Shown: piece after piece, positions 23,646 to 32,867 of the stretch
Layout: each line of letters opens with the position of its first letter
How positions within the stretch are numbered: position 1 is the first letter of the stretch
From: Sinorhizobium terangae
GTDB taxonomy: Bacteria; Pseudomonadota; Alphaproteobacteria; Rhizobiales; Rhizobiaceae
Length of the DNA: 64,000 bases
Direction: 5' to 3'
Assembly (NCBI RefSeq): GCF_029714365.1
Contig: NZ_CP121661.1
Span: 372,001-436,000, forward strand
Position numbers and translations under genes: made by a program
Notes under the pieces: generated by a model
Told to the model about the DNA's origin: nothing
The model's database searches: none
What the model saw: only the letters and a program-made list of their open reading frames with translations

Positions 23646-24907
23646 CAGTCGACCTTCTCCCGGCGAAGACGTGCCATGATTTCGGCGGACCCGTCCCTGG
23701 CAATATCGGCGAGACTCTCCTCGAACGATACCTCGTCGGAGCCGAACATCTCGCGAAGCTCGGCAGGAAGCTGCGCACGCAGTTCGTCGGCGATTGCTCT
23801 GAGCTCCTGGCGATAGCCTTCCGACCGAGTCACTTCGTCTTCCATGATGGTCGCCAGTTCGCCTGCCGCTCCCACCCGACTGCTGACGCTGCCAGGAGGC
23901 AGGCAGACGGTTTGCACCTTGTCGATCCAGAGGTTTCCAATGAGGGTCCCGCGCGTCTCCAGCTCAGTGCGGACGAGGTCGACATCACGACGCAGCCGCC
24001 AAGCCAGGTCGCTGCATCCGGTTATCTGGACGCGTGCCACCAGGTGTTCCGCCGTGACAGAAGCACGTAGCTTGTGGAGCCGGGACGAGACTTCGCCGAT
24101 CATGCTCGTCCAGTCGGTTGCCCCCGACACGTCAATGGCAAGGCGCTCGAACTGCGCGATCGCCGTCGGCCGCTCCTCGACGACGATCGACCGGTCGTCC
24201 CTGATCGTGACCAGCGAGACCGACTTAGGCCCGTCTTCATTGACGTCCCTCCCCTGAGGCATGCCAGGCATAACGATGACCGTGGTGGCGTCTTCGACCA
24301 CCGAACGCTTGTGAATATGACCCAGCGCCCAGTAGCGGAAGCCGCTCTGCTGCAGGTCCGTGACACTGCACGGAGCATAGAGGTCATGCTTCTCCGATCC
24401 GCCGAGGCTCGTATGCATGATGCCGATGTTGACCGCGTCCGGGATCGGAAGAGCGTAGTGGCGAAGCAGGCTTTGCGGGGCGTGCGGCTTCGCGAAGCTG
24501 AGGCCATGGATTGCAATAGAGTGGCCGGCGCCGCGGTCGATCACCACCGCTTCGGCGCTCGGGCCGAACACCTTCACCGTCTCCGGCATCACAAGCTCCG
24601 TCGTGATTTTCGACAGTGCATCGTGATTGCCTCGGATGATGAACGTTCGAATGCCCGCCTCATGAAGACGCCGGAGTTGCTCGGCGATGAAGCGCGCCGT
24701 TTTCATCGACGTCTGATCGCCATCATAGAGATCGCCGGCGAGAACAAGCGCGTCCACCTGCTCTTCCAGGCAAAGATCGACCACACGGATAAACGCTCTC
24801 CTCGTTGCCAAGCCGATGAGATCGGAGAGTTCCGGATTGCGCAACGCTAGCGTCTTCAGAGGCGAATCAAGATGAATGTCAGCGGTATGCAGGAAGCGAT
24901 AGGCCAA
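23645..24907 (-). CDS. YhaO-type metallophosphoesterase (Mre11/SbcD-like nuclease)
   Basis: 420-residue calcineurin-like phosphoesterase, predicted DNA exonuclease partner of the ATPase downstream. The metal-binding motifs appear in order: HTADIHLDS, AGDLYDG, RGNHDALS, MHTSLGG and GHIHKR. The start is a TTG at 24907 after GAGGTATCCAA; no better ATG exists. It overlaps the ATPase start, forming a two-gene operon. The intergenic stretch to the peroxidase (24908-25077) holds only an unconvincing short frame. Confidence 0.85.
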   Translation of the reverse strand: MAYRFLHTADIHLDSPLKTLALRNPELSDLIGLATRRAFIRVVDLCLEEQVDALVLAGDLYDGDQTSMKTARFIAEQLRRLHEAGIRTFIIRGNHDALSKITTELVMPETVKVFGPSAEAVVIDRGAGHSIAIHGLSFAKPHAPQSLLRHYALPIPDAVNIGIMHTSLGGSEKHDLYAPCSVTDLQQSGFRYWALGHIHKRSVVEDATTVIVMPGMPQGRDVNEDGPKSVSLVTIRDDRSIVVEERPTAIAQFERLAIDVSGATDWTSMIGEVSSRLHKLRASVTAEHLVARVQITGCSDLAWRLRRDVDLVRTELETRGTLIGNLWIDKVQTVCLPPGSVSSRVGAAGELATIMEDEVTRSEGYRQELRAIADELRAQLPAELREMFGSDEVSFEESLADIARDGSAEIMARLRREKVD

Positions 24908-25077
24908 TTGGATACCTCAAGCAGTGACTTGCCTTCATATGCCACCGATTGAGTCGAGGCGATAAACACTTCGCGTTTCGTGCTGTTCTCCACACGTTTA
25001 TCCAGTCAGTGACCGTATCGCTGAGGGTCTCTTCGAACGCGCTGGTTTTCTCCGCAGCAAGCATGCTTGTGTCCGCG

Positions 25078-26619
25078 TCACAGGGCAAGCAGATAGGCAA
25101 CCAGCGCATCCTTTTCTTGCTGCGTAAGCTTTGTTCCGAGAACCAGATTGAAGAACTCGACCGTGTCGGCGAGTGTCATCAGCCGCCCATCGTGCAAATA
25201 GGGCGGCGAGTCCTTGATACCGCGCAGTGTGAAGGTCTTGATCGGACCATCCGGTGACATCACGAGATCGTTGGCGCTCTGGCCGGTTTTATAGAAGCGC
25301 TCGAGCTTGAGGTCGTGCATGTTGTTGTCCATGAAGGCAGTCTGCGGGACGTGGCAAACGGCGCAGCCACCCTTGCCCATAAACACCCGTTCGCCCTCCA
25401 ATTCCTGCTCGCTCGTCCCGCTTGGATCGAGGCGTCCGAACGCGTCGAGTTTGGGCGCAGGCGGGAAGTCGATCATGTTCTGCATCTGAGCCATCATTGA
25501 GACCTGGCTTGCACGATCGAGTAGGTTCACGCCCTTTCTAGCGGCGCTCACATGGTCGCCGTTGAAGTAGGCGGTGCGCTGCTCGAACTCAGTAAAGTCT
25601 TCGACCGACCGCAGCGACCGTTTCGAACCATGAATCTGCTGATTGAACAGCCCGCGCAGGCTGGTCGTGTCGAGACGAAACCGCTGCGTCTGTGGCCGGA
25701 CGTCGGGGGTCAGGTGGAAAGCGGCATTGGTATGGAAGTTCGAATGGCAGTCCAGGCAGGCGACGCCCAGGCTCTCCTCGGCAGCTTTGCGGTCCGCGGT
25801 TTCGTTGAACTCTTCTTGCGGGAACGGGGTTAGTAGAAGTCGAAGCCCGTCCATCTGCACCGGCGTGATGATGCCGTTCATGATCTCATTGAAGTTCCGG
25901 ATCGTCAGAAGCTCGCCGTGTGAAACGTCACCGAGTTCCGGATGTGAGGTTAGAAAGATTGGCGGCGGGAACTCCGGCGTCAGGTGATTGGGGAGGTCGA
26001 AGTCGACATCGAAACGCCTAAGATCCCTGCCTTCCTGGCGGCCTATTTCATTAATCTGCACCTCAGGAAAGACTTGACCGCCAGTTGCGTGCTTTACATG
26101 CGGCAGCGGCATAAAGCCGGCCGGCAGTAATCCCTGCTCTCTGATCTCGTCAGGGCTCTTCTCGGCCAAAGCGCCCCAGCTTACGCCCTTCGGAAGTTTG
26201 ACACGAACGCCGGCTTGAACCGCCTTCCGACGACCCGACATCATCACACCTTCCATGGGACGGTCAGAAAGGTCATATCGCTTCTCAAGCAGGCGCCGCT
26301 GACGCTCCATGACGCGCGGCTTCGCATGTTCGTCGAATTCCTTCATTTCGGAAAAGGAGCGGTGCGGAAAGGTTAGATAGATCAGATCAGCGGGCAGCGG
26401 ATCAGACACGGTCGGAAAAGCGCGCGCGGAGACTGCGAATGCGATCGCCACGCCGATCATGATAAGCGACCTAAGCCGGGTCGTGTGAGCCTTGAGGTCG
26501 CAGCCCGCGATCAGAATCTTCTGACCGAGATCGGCAAGAGTATAGGGCGTCTTTACCGAGGCGGTGAATGTTCGGATGCCTCTCTTCCAATAGAATACGA
26601 TCTGACGCAGACCTAACAT
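25078..26619 (-). CDS. Di-heme cytochrome c peroxidase-like protein with a NifH-derived N-terminus
   Basis: Periplasmic-type di-heme protein with CXXCH sites CLDCH near residue 283 and CAVCH near 405, plus GIKDSPPYLHDGRLMTL, typical of the MauG/CcpA superfamily. The frame begins at 26619 with LGLRQIVFYWKRG and [22 protein letters not shown], clearly a copy of NifH residues 3-49 with a lost P-loop. It continues in frame into a hydrophobic stretch (MIGVAIAFAVSARAFP) that looks like the original signal peptide, with its own ATG at 26460. Translation may start at either site. The nifH leader, ribosome site and promoter precede it. Confidence 0.85.
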   Translation of the reverse strand: MLGLRQIVFYWKRGIRTFTASVKTPYTLADLGQKILIAGCDLKAHTTRLRSLIMIGVAIAFAVSARAFPTVSDPLPADLIYLTFPHRSFSEMKEFDEHAKPRVMERQRRLLEKRYDLSDRPMEGVMMSGRRKAVQAGVRVKLPKGVSWGALAEKSPDEIREQGLLPAGFMPLPHVKHATGGQVFPEVQINEIGRQEGRDLRRFDVDFDLPNHLTPEFPPPIFLTSHPELGDVSHGELLTIRNFNEIMNGIITPVQMDGLRLLLTPFPQEEFNETADRKAAEESLGVACLDCHSNFHTNAAFHLTPDVRPQTQRFRLDTTSLRGLFNQQIHGSKRSLRSVEDFTEFEQRTAYFNGDHVSAARKGVNLLDRASQVSMMAQMQNMIDFPPAPKLDAFGRLDPSGTSEQELEGERVFMGKGGCAVCHVPQTAFMDNNMHDLKLERFYKTGQSANDLVMSPDGPIKTFTLRGIKDSPPYLHDGRLMTLADTVEFFNLVLGTKLTQQEKDALVAYLLAL

Positions 26620-26700
26620 GTTGCTTTTGCCTTCGTTCTCCGATCGCGTTTTTCACCACGATGCAGGACGGCAGCTTTCTGCCGCCGCTGATGCGTGACG

Positions 26701-26808
26701 TTCAAAATTTGTGCCAGGCAGGAACGTGGTCAGAGATTATTGTTCTGCCATTAGTCAGCGCTTGATAGCTGGACGCTGGGCGAACATCGGCGTGTCACGT
26801 ACCCGACA
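26701..26808 (-). promoter_or_regulatory. Duplicated nifH-type promoter and NifA site before the di-heme peroxidase
   Basis: The -24/-12 element begins CTGGCAC at 26717 on the minus strand, with GG-N10-GA spacing identical to nifH. A perfect NifA site TGT-N10-ACA lies at 26793-26808, about 78 bases upstream. The rest of the interval 26620-27040 holds no other gene I can support. Confidence 0.78.
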
Positions 26809-27040
26809 AACCGGAATGTCATTCGAGGGTTGCAGTCCGCATTGCTTTGGTAGCCAGTGCCGAAACGGATTGCACGACGCACATACCCCTGGCTGCCGAG
26901 TTACTTGCTCTTGATATTCATCCCGCGCGCGGCAGAAGCAGTTACAACCTAGTGCCTGACAGCACCCCAGTACTATCCATTAACCCCGAGTGAGCTCTCA
27001 CAGCAGCGACTTTGGTTCTTCGGGGACAGCGTGTCGGCGG

Positions 27041-28270
27041 CTAGCTGTCTTTCACAACACGGCCCCCTTTGATGATTGTGCGGATGCGCGTGGTGTCGGA
27101 CAGGATCGACAGGTCCTTCAGTGGATCGCCGTCGACCACGACCACGTCCGCGAAAGCGCCTGGTGCGATGATGCCGACCCTGCCCTCCAGCTGAAGGACC
27201 CGGGCGGCATCCAGGGTGGCGGCGCGGATCACCTCGTGTGCCGGCAGAACCCGGCCGCGCAGCTCAAATTCTTGCGCCTGGTGCTCGTGCATCCCTCCGA
27301 GCAGGTCCGAGCCGTAGCCCATTGTTACCCCAGCGTCACGCAACGTCTGCAATGCCGTGAGGCCCGCAGACAGTACGAAATCGATCTTTTCGAGCGAAGC
27401 CGCCGGTATCCCATGTTCGGCGCCCTCGCGCGCCAGCACCGCGTATGTGATGTTGGTGGGAACCACAACTGCGCCCGCCTTGCGTACCCGCTTGGCGGTC
27501 GCCGGGGTAATCAGGTTGCCATGCTCGATCGAGCGTACCCCGGCTTCTAGCGCCCGGGAAATCGCTTCGTCGCTGTAGAGATGAGCGGCCACATAAGTGT
27601 GTTGGTGCGCCGCCTCCTGGACCGCCGCCTGCAGTTCTGGAAGGCTGAAGGCGAGCGCATCTATAGGGTCGGTGGGCGAGGACACACCGCCGCTGGCCAT
27701 GACCTTGATGAAGCGCGCACCGGCCTTCAGCTCCTCTCTGGCCGCCCGTCGCACCTCCGCTTCGCCGTCGCAAATGCGACCAAGCGCACCCAGCTTGTCA
27801 GGATAGTAATCTGCAGGGCGCCGATCATGCCGGTCCCGATAATCGGTGTGGCCGCCCGTCGGAGACAGCGCCTTTCCGCAAATGACGAGACGCGGGCCCT
27901 CGATAAGCCCGCGTTCGACAGCGTCCACCAGCGCTTGATCAGCGCCGCCCAGGTCGCGGACCGTCGTAAAACCGCGGCTCAGCATCCCGCGCATCGTATT
28001 CGCGGCATAGAGCGCGGCGAGCGTGTTGGGCAGTTCGGCGTTGGCAGCAAGGTTTCCTTTCGCGGCGACGACATGCACATGGCAATCGATCAGCCCTGGT
28101 AAGACGATGCGCCTCTTCGCGTCGAAAACATGGGCGCCCGCCGGTGACTTCACGCGCTCTCCGACTTCGGCAACGAATCCGTCCGCCAGCAGAACGTCGA
28201 CCGGATCCGCGGGACGGTCCGCGGTGCCATCCACGATGGCAGCATTGCGAATAACAATCGTCGGAATCAC
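27041..28270 (-). CDS. Amidohydrolase family protein (imidazolonepropionase/prolidase-like)
   Basis: 409-residue metal-dependent hydrolase with a TIM-barrel pattern: DCHVHVV (metal His pair) near residue 64, FIKVMASGG (bridging Lys) near 187, AAHLYSD and IEHGN (metal His) and YGSDLLGG (catalytic Asp) near 320. Members cleave amide bonds such as Xaa-Pro or acyl dipeptides; the substrate here is unknown. The start is a GTG at 28270 after AAAGGAGCGT. A nifH-type sigma-54/NifA region lies about 290 bases upstream, suggesting symbiotic expression. Confidence 0.85.
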   Translation of the reverse strand: MIPTIVIRNAAIVDGTADRPADPVDVLLADGFVAEVGERVKSPAGAHVFDAKRRIVLPGLIDCHVHVVAAKGNLAANAELPNTLAALYAANTMRGMLSRGFTTVRDLGGADQALVDAVERGLIEGPRLVICGKALSPTGGHTDYRDRHDRRPADYYPDKLGALGRICDGEAEVRRAAREELKAGARFIKVMASGGVSSPTDPIDALAFSLPELQAAVQEAAHQHTYVAAHLYSDEAISRALEAGVRSIEHGNLITPATAKRVRKAGAVVVPTNITYAVLAREGAEHGIPAASLEKIDFVLSAGLTALQTLRDAGVTMGYGSDLLGGMHEHQAQEFELRGRVLPAHEVIRAATLDAARVLQLEGRVGIIAPGAFADVVVVDGDPLKDLSILSDTTRIRTIIKGGRVVKDS

Positions 28271-28562
28271 ACGCTCCTTTGGTTTGACACTGGATGGATC
28301 GACCGCTTTCTGGAACGCCCCTGAAATATCCTGATGTTCGAACCATCGCCGCCTCGGTCAATGACGCCACGCCCGCGACTATGTCTATTGCACTGCCGGC
28401 TACTCGTACCTCGCTCGCGCGAGACCCTCCAGATGTCGAGAAGCATGATATCGGCTCCCTTGAGGGCCTAGGAATGTCAGCCGCCATGACAAACAGGCGA
28501 TTTGCAGTTTCAGCCTCCGCACCATGTAGAAAGCATCGACGTTTTCTCGCCGAAGACAGGAA
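28271..28562. other. Long leader between the NifA-type promoter and the amidohydrolase
   Basis: About 290 bases with only an unconvincing minus-strand frame (start near 28487). No NifH-like coding remnant is recognisable here, unlike the copies at 17.8 and 26.5 kb. Confidence 0.4.
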
Positions 28563-28671
28563 TCACCAGTCGTGCCAACTGCGCAGAGCCTCCTTTTGGA
28601 GTTTGATTGCAAGGTCTTGGGTGAGGTGCATTAGCACGCTGGCCGAACGCCGCCGTGTCGCGAACTGGACA
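28563..28671 (-). promoter_or_regulatory. Fourth nifH-type control region (sigma-54 element and NifA site)
   Basis: A minus-strand TGGCACG begins at 28577 with GG-N10-GA, and a perfect TGT-N10-ACA lies at 28656-28671, 80 bases upstream. The bases around the NifA site (GTGTCGCG, ACAAACCCGACAG) resemble those at nifH. The -12 half (GGTGA) is weaker than in the other copies. Confidence 0.65.
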
Positions 28672-29015
28672 AACCCGACAGCGTCGCGTCCTGCTCGATC
28701 GTCCCGAAGCGACTGCAGGTGGGAGCTTTCAATCACTGCATCGGGATCTCAAGGCTCGTCATCGGCTGGCGCGAGCGAGCCTACCGAAAGGCAAGGATGA
28801 AGAGCCTCGGGGAGAAGACGTCGGCGGCAAGAGTTCACAGGCGCTACGATGCACAACTCCGCGAAATAACGCATGCCATACCGCCGGCACAAAAGCCGAC
28901 CAACATTCTTTTTCAATAGCCAGGCGTCTCATCGGGGCGCAGGATGGTGCAAATGACACGGGCGCCGCCGGCTGAGACACAATCGCGCTTTCGCCCCAAC
29001 CAAGGAGGTCGCGCA

Positions 29016-29222
29016 ATGTATCCTTCCCGCGAATTTCACTCCGATTTTTTCCGGCCCAAGGAAATCGAATTGCTTCAGTGCATTTTCAATGCCGCGTTGG
29101 AAGCGAACGAGATCAAGTGCAACAGTCCGGAAGCCGAAGCGCTCGCAAAGAGGCTCTTCACGCTCTACCAAGCGGGCGTGAGGGACGCAGCGGAGCTGAG
29201 CGACCGTTTGAAAGCTGCGTGA
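29016..29222 (+). CDS. Small hypothetical protein
   Basis: 68-residue predicted helical protein (MYPSREFHSDFF ... LSDRLKAA). It starts at an ATG preceded by AAGGAGG with 7-base spacing, the reason for choosing it over an ATG at 28944. I do not recognise the family. A weak stem (AGCCCGC ... GCGGGCT) follows at about 29251-29276 but has no T-run. Confidence 0.6.
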   Translation: MYPSREFHSDFFRPKEIELLQCIFNAALEANEIKCNSPEAEALAKRLFTLYQAGVRDAAELSDRLKAA

Positions 29223-29390
29223 TCGAGAAGCCGGAACAAAAAAGAGCCCGCGATCGAGAGAGGGGTCAGCGGGCTAGATGAACGCCAATTATGTTGGCTG
29301 TCTAATGGTGACACAAACGGTTGTTTTGTCCAGTTGATCGATGCGTTTAGATCACGTCTACGCAAACGAGATCAGTCGCCGCCATAAGGC

Positions 29391-29723
29391 TCACGGACGT
29401 ACTGGACCTCGAAAGCGGCCGTCAGCCCCGCGAGAATGTGCGGTGGCGTCCGTTGCCCCCGCCTTGTCTTCGGCTTTGGCGAATTGCGTGATTGTGCTCA
29501 GCGGGACGCGCCAGATAGCGTCAACGATCTCTCGGTTCACCTCGTCCAAGGTCGCCCTGTCCGAGCCTCGCCAGAAAACATAGTCATGTCCTATTCGCAG
29601 GCACAGGTGAATGGCCACGGCAGCCGTGGCCCGCCCACGATCTGACAGCAGCATGCCCCGCAGATCGTTGTCGATCTCTAGCAAGGGCATCTTGATTGTT
29701 GCGGAACTCACGTTTCGCTTCAT
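29391..29723 (-). CDS. Hypothetical protein
   Basis: 110-residue frame with protein-like composition (LLEIDNDLRGMLLSDRGR ... IGHDYVFWRGSDRATLDEVN) but a weak ribosome site and an Arg/Pro-rich end. I do not recognise it. It could be a chance frame. It stands in an otherwise empty 640-base interval between two small plus-strand genes. Confidence 0.35.
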   Translation of the reverse strand: MKRNVSSATIKMPLLEIDNDLRGMLLSDRGRATAAVAIHLCLRIGHDYVFWRGSDRATLDEVNREIVDAIWRVPLSTITQFAKAEDKAGATDATAHSRGADGRFRGPVRP

Positions 29724-29859
29724 GCGGCCATTAACGCACGGATCGAGAAAACCGTCGCATCGGCTATTGGGATGATCGCCTGGCGGCCGATACTCGCACT
29801 TTTGCGAGTAGCCATACTTTTTCTCCCCGCCTACCCTCGCCGTGGAAGGGAGATCTGGT

Positions 29860-30075
29860 ATGGACTATATCGCAGAGATCAAGGGAATGACGGACGACGA
29901 ACTCCGGGCGACCTGCATGTTGGCAGTGGCCCATTGCGTGACAGACGAGATGCTGGACGACTCCATGCCGCCCTACTGGATTGAGATCCTGAAGGAAATC
30001 TATGGGCGCGGCTGGGCGGGTGACAATCAGGAGATCATTGCCGAGAAACTGGCTGAGGCCACTACCACCTTTTAG
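29860..30075 (+). CDS. Small hypothetical protein
   Basis: 71-residue acidic protein (MDYIAEIKGMTDDELRATC ... KLAEATTTF). The ATG at 29860 follows GGAAGGGAG with good spacing; an ATG at 29842 is in frame but lacks a site. Its 3' end overlaps the 3' end of the opposing gene by 14 bases. No family recognised. Confidence 0.5.
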   Translation: MDYIAEIKGMTDDELRATCMLAVAHCVTDEMLDDSMPPYWIEILKEIYGRGWAGDNQEIIAEKLAEATTTF

Positions 30076-30349
30076 CGTCGCGTTGACGCTCCTCGACGGC
30101 CCGGCGCATGGCGTCCTCGCGGCCACATTCGTACTTCTCCATGTAGTATCGGATCAGAGACTGTCGACGGCCCTCATCCATGATGGAGTAAACGTTCCTG
30201 AATTGCCGCTCGGCTGCTGATTTTTTCTTGGACAGCCGACCGCGGCCAATGAGTCTCGACAGCGCAAAGTAAGCCAGCAGTCCGACAAAACTTCCAACCA
30301 ACAGGGCGAGACCCATTTCCTGATTGAGAAAATCGCCAGGGACAGTCAT
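30062..30349 (-). CDS. Small membrane-anchored hypothetical protein
   Basis: 95-residue protein with one predicted N-terminal membrane helix (about residues 11-30, GLALLVGSFVGLLAYFALS) and a charged cytoplasmic tail. Its start overlaps the stop of the upstream sunset-domain gene as ATGA (30346-30349), so the two form an operon. Function unknown. Confidence 0.55.
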   Translation of the reverse strand: MTVPGDFLNQEMGLALLVGSFVGLLAYFALSRLIGRGRLSKKKSAAERQFRNVYSIMDEGRRQSLIRYYMEKYECGREDAMRRAVEERQRDAKRW

Positions 30350-30669
30350 CTGTATGCCTTCCGCCACCCTGCGGCCCACGCCTCTTCCTCAGAGCAGAAC
30401 CAGCGCTCCCCGTATTCCGGTCGTATTCGGGTCTCGGAGTAATACTTCTGTCCAGGCACATGAAAAATACGCTCGTCTGAATCGATGCTGATATTGCCCT
30501 TGATGTCGCAGGAAGTTCCAATGCTGCCCAGACTGACCCACTTGGCAATGAAGTCAGGTGCGGTCATGCCGCCTGCCGCACCTACCGCGACGGCCGCGAT
30601 TACTAGCCCCGGCGCCGTTCGGAACACCGAGGGCTGCTGTGGCTTGCGACGTCTTTGGCGATAACTCAT
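30346..30669 (-). CDS. Sunset-domain (ERWFCSEEEA motif) membrane-anchored protein
   Basis: 107-residue protein with an N-terminal hydrophobic segment (about 18-36). The C-terminal domain has CDIKGNIS, ERIFHVPGQKYY and GERWFCSEEEAWAAGWRKA, the pattern of the small sunset domain often found with thermonuclease-like proteins in alphaproteobacteria. The ATG at 30669 follows GGAG. It is translationally coupled to the next gene. The role is unknown; periplasmic or surface location is inferred. Confidence 0.65.
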   Translation of the reverse strand: MSYRQRRRKPQQPSVFRTAPGLVIAAVAVGAAGGMTAPDFIAKWVSLGSIGTSCDIKGNISIDSDERIFHVPGQKYYSETRIRPEYGERWFCSEEEAWAAGWRKAYR

Positions 30670-30891
30670 GCCCCTACTCCGGCAACTTCGCGCGAAGATG
30701 GTAGTTCAGAGCACAAATTAGCAAAAGCTGCACAAATGGGTTAGTCGCCGCCAATGTGGTCCTGCGGCAGCCCTGCGACATTGACTCCCCTCGCAATGAG
30801 AACATAATAGGAACATTCATCGGCGCTGCGGCGCGCCAATCCAGCAACCCAGGGGACCAACAACCGCTGCTGCGGGCAGAGAAGGTGCGCC

Positions 30892-31341
30892 ATGCGAGCG
30901 TTCGAAGATGAAGTCCGAAACATGATTGCGGTCGACCTGACCGTTCTGTCACCCGATCGAAGGCGCGCCATTGCCGGCCTCGACCAATATCGCCGCACCG
31001 TCGAGGTTCACGGTGTGCAGAACGTTGCCGCCAAAATCGCCGAATCCTTCTGCTCCTTTGCCGTCTTCGATGGGGAGCAGGTGCTGCGCTATCCTGCGAT
31101 TACCCCTTTCATCACACAGACGCTGTATGCGATCCCGATCGAACTGCGACGGAAGGCATGCGACCGGGACCGGGTGAAGGCGGATCGGGCGCGCGTCAGC
31201 ATGGCACAGATGATCTCGTCTGCATTGTTGCAGCGATATCGCTTCGAACAACTGAAATGCGGCGTTGCGCCGTCGAGCACTGCTTGGGACCGCGCCTTCG
31301 AAGACCAGTTCGGGAACGGCCGGAAGGCGGCTGAAGGTTGA
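30892..31341 (+). CDS. Hypothetical protein
   Basis: 149-residue protein ([20 protein letters not shown] ... GNGRKAAEG), no recognised domain. The ATG follows GAAGGTGCGCC. It opens a short plus-strand run with the small protein at 31377 and the YedK gene. Confidence 0.5.
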   Translation: MRAFEDEVRNMIAVDLTVLSPDRRRAIAGLDQYRRTVEVHGVQNVAAKIAESFCSFAVFDGEQVLRYPAITPFITQTLYAIPIELRRKACDRDRVKADRARVSMAQMISSALLQRYRFEQLKCGVAPSSTAWDRAFEDQFGNGRKAAEG

Positions 31342-31376
31342 GGCAGGCATAGCTTTTCAGCCGGGGAGTAATGAAC

Positions 31377-31547
31377 ATGAGCGATGAGGCCAGCGCTACG
31401 ACCAAGCCACGCCAGGATACGGCGCTCTACGTTCATTATTGCGAGTATCCCGGCTGCGCGAAATGGGGCGGCTTCGGATACGCTGCCGGCAAGGACGAGC
31501 CACGATGGTTCTGCTTCGAGCATAGGCCCGAGTGGAAAGGATGTTGA
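31377..31547 (+). CDS. Small cysteine/tryptophan-rich protein
   Basis: 56 residues. Contains CEYPGCAKWGGFGY and WFCFEHRP, a C-x4-C ... C-x2-H arrangement suggestive of a small zinc-binding knuckle. The ATG at 31377 lies 8 bases after GGGGAG, better than the ATG at 31371. The next gene starts 46 bases downstream. Family unknown to me. Confidence 0.55.
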   Translation: MSDEASATTKPRQDTALYVHYCEYPGCAKWGGFGYAAGKDEPRWFCFEHRPEWKGC

Positions 31548-31592
31548 CGCCGGCAGCGGCCCCGATAGCTTTGCCGCGATGGAGGAAAGCAG

Positions 31593-32306
31593 ATGTGCGG
31601 ACGCATCTACATTAAGAGCACGCTTGGAGACCTGCTGCGCAATTTCTCTTTCGCCGCAACCGAACGCGTCGAAGGGCTGGCGAACCAGTTCCCGCGTTAC
31701 AACGGCGCGCCATCGCTCTACTATCCGATCATCATCCGCGACGTGGTCCGAGAGCCAGACGTTTTCGGCCCGACCTTCGTCAGCGCGCGATGGGGATTGA
31801 TTCCAAGCTGGATCAAGGAGCAGAAGCCCGGCCGGCCGCCGCCCGTAAACGCGCGGTGCGAGGGCATCGCGAACAACGGTATGTTCAAGAAGGCCTACGC
31901 CAGCCGGCGTTGCTTGGTGCCGATCGATGGCTTTTTCGAATGGAAGGATATTTTCGGCACCGGCAAGAACAAGCAGCCCTACGCCATCGCCATGAAATCG
32001 GGCGAGCCTTTCACGCTTGCCGGCATCTGGGAGATCTGGCGGAATCCTGCGACCGACGAGGATATCCGCACTTTCTGCGTTATCACCTGCCCACCTAACG
32101 ACATGATGGCGAAGATTCACGACCGGATGCCAGTCATCCTGCACCCGGAGGATTACGAACGCTGGCTGTCGATCGAGCCGGACCCATTTGACCTGATGAA
32201 GCCGTTCCCGGCCGAACTGATGACCATGTGGAAAATCGACAGGAAGGTCGGCTCGCCGAAGAACGACACTGCGGATATCCTCGATCCCACAGAACCCGCC
32301 CAATGA
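31593..32306 (+). CDS. SOS response-associated peptidase (YedK/HMCES family)
   Basis: 237-residue protein that, by family knowledge, forms a covalent thiazolidine link through Cys2 with abasic sites in single-stranded DNA. MCGR at the N-terminus supplies Cys2. NARCEG carries the active Asn, GFFEWK the Glu and HDRMPV the His. Its stop overlaps the next gene's start (ATGA at 32303-32306). Likely a DNA-damage tolerance gene; plasmid-borne copies are common in rhizobia. Confidence 0.88.
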   Translation: MCGRIYIKSTLGDLLRNFSFAATERVEGLANQFPRYNGAPSLYYPIIIRDVVREPDVFGPTFVSARWGLIPSWIKEQKPGRPPPVNARCEGIANNGMFKKAYASRRCLVPIDGFFEWKDIFGTGKNKQPYAIAMKSGEPFTLAGIWEIWRNPATDEDIRTFCVITCPPNDMMAKIHDRMPVILHPEDYERWLSIEPDPFDLMKPFPAELMTMWKIDRKVGSPKNDTADILDPTEPAQ

Positions 32307-32809
32307 AGCTTTCGCATTTGCTACTCGTCGCGGTCGCGCTGGGCGCCGCATTGCCCGCCCGTTCTGCCGGTCCAATCATTGGCCGCGCCACCGTCATTGA
32401 CGGAGACACGATCGAAATCAGAGGTGAGCGCGTTCGCCTGCATGGCGTAGACGCCCCGGAGAGCTGGCAGAAATGCGAGGACGGCGACGGGGGCGCCTAC
32501 CGGTGCGGCAAAGAGGCCGCCTTCGCGCTCGACCGGTTTCTCGCCGAATCCCGCCCCACCCGATGCGAGTTTGTCGAGCGTGATCGATATCAGCGGTTCG
32601 TGGGCGTGTGCTTTCGCAATGACGGTCGCGAGGTCAATCGCTGGCTTGTCGAGAGCGGCAATGCTGTGGATTGGGAGAGATACAGCAAAGGCGCGTACGC
32701 CCGCGCCCAAGAGGTCGCTCGGTCACGAGGCGCCGGCATCTGGCGCGGCAAGTTCCAGTTGCCTTGCCAGGCGCGCGCTGAGCGTGCCAATCATGAGCCG
32801 TCTTGCTGA
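32303..32809 (+). CDS. Thermonuclease (SNase-like) family protein
   Basis: 168-residue protein with an N-terminal signal peptide (about 1-22, ending LPARSAG) and a staphylococcal nuclease-like fold. RATVIDGDTIEI and VRLHGVDAPE are the family core, and RDRYQRFVGVCF follows. The start overlaps the YedK stop. Probable secreted or periplasmic nuclease-like protein; whether all catalytic residues are kept would need an alignment. Confidence 0.82.
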   Translation: MKLSHLLLVAVALGAALPARSAGPIIGRATVIDGDTIEIRGERVRLHGVDAPESWQKCEDGDGGAYRCGKEAAFALDRFLAESRPTRCEFVERDRYQRFVGVCFRNDGREVNRWLVESGNAVDWERYSKGAYARAQEVARSRGAGIWRGKFQLPCQARAERANHEPSC

Positions 32810-32867
32810 CTGAGTAAGTGATGCCCGCCGACGCCTATATAGACGACAAGACCATAAAATCAGGATA

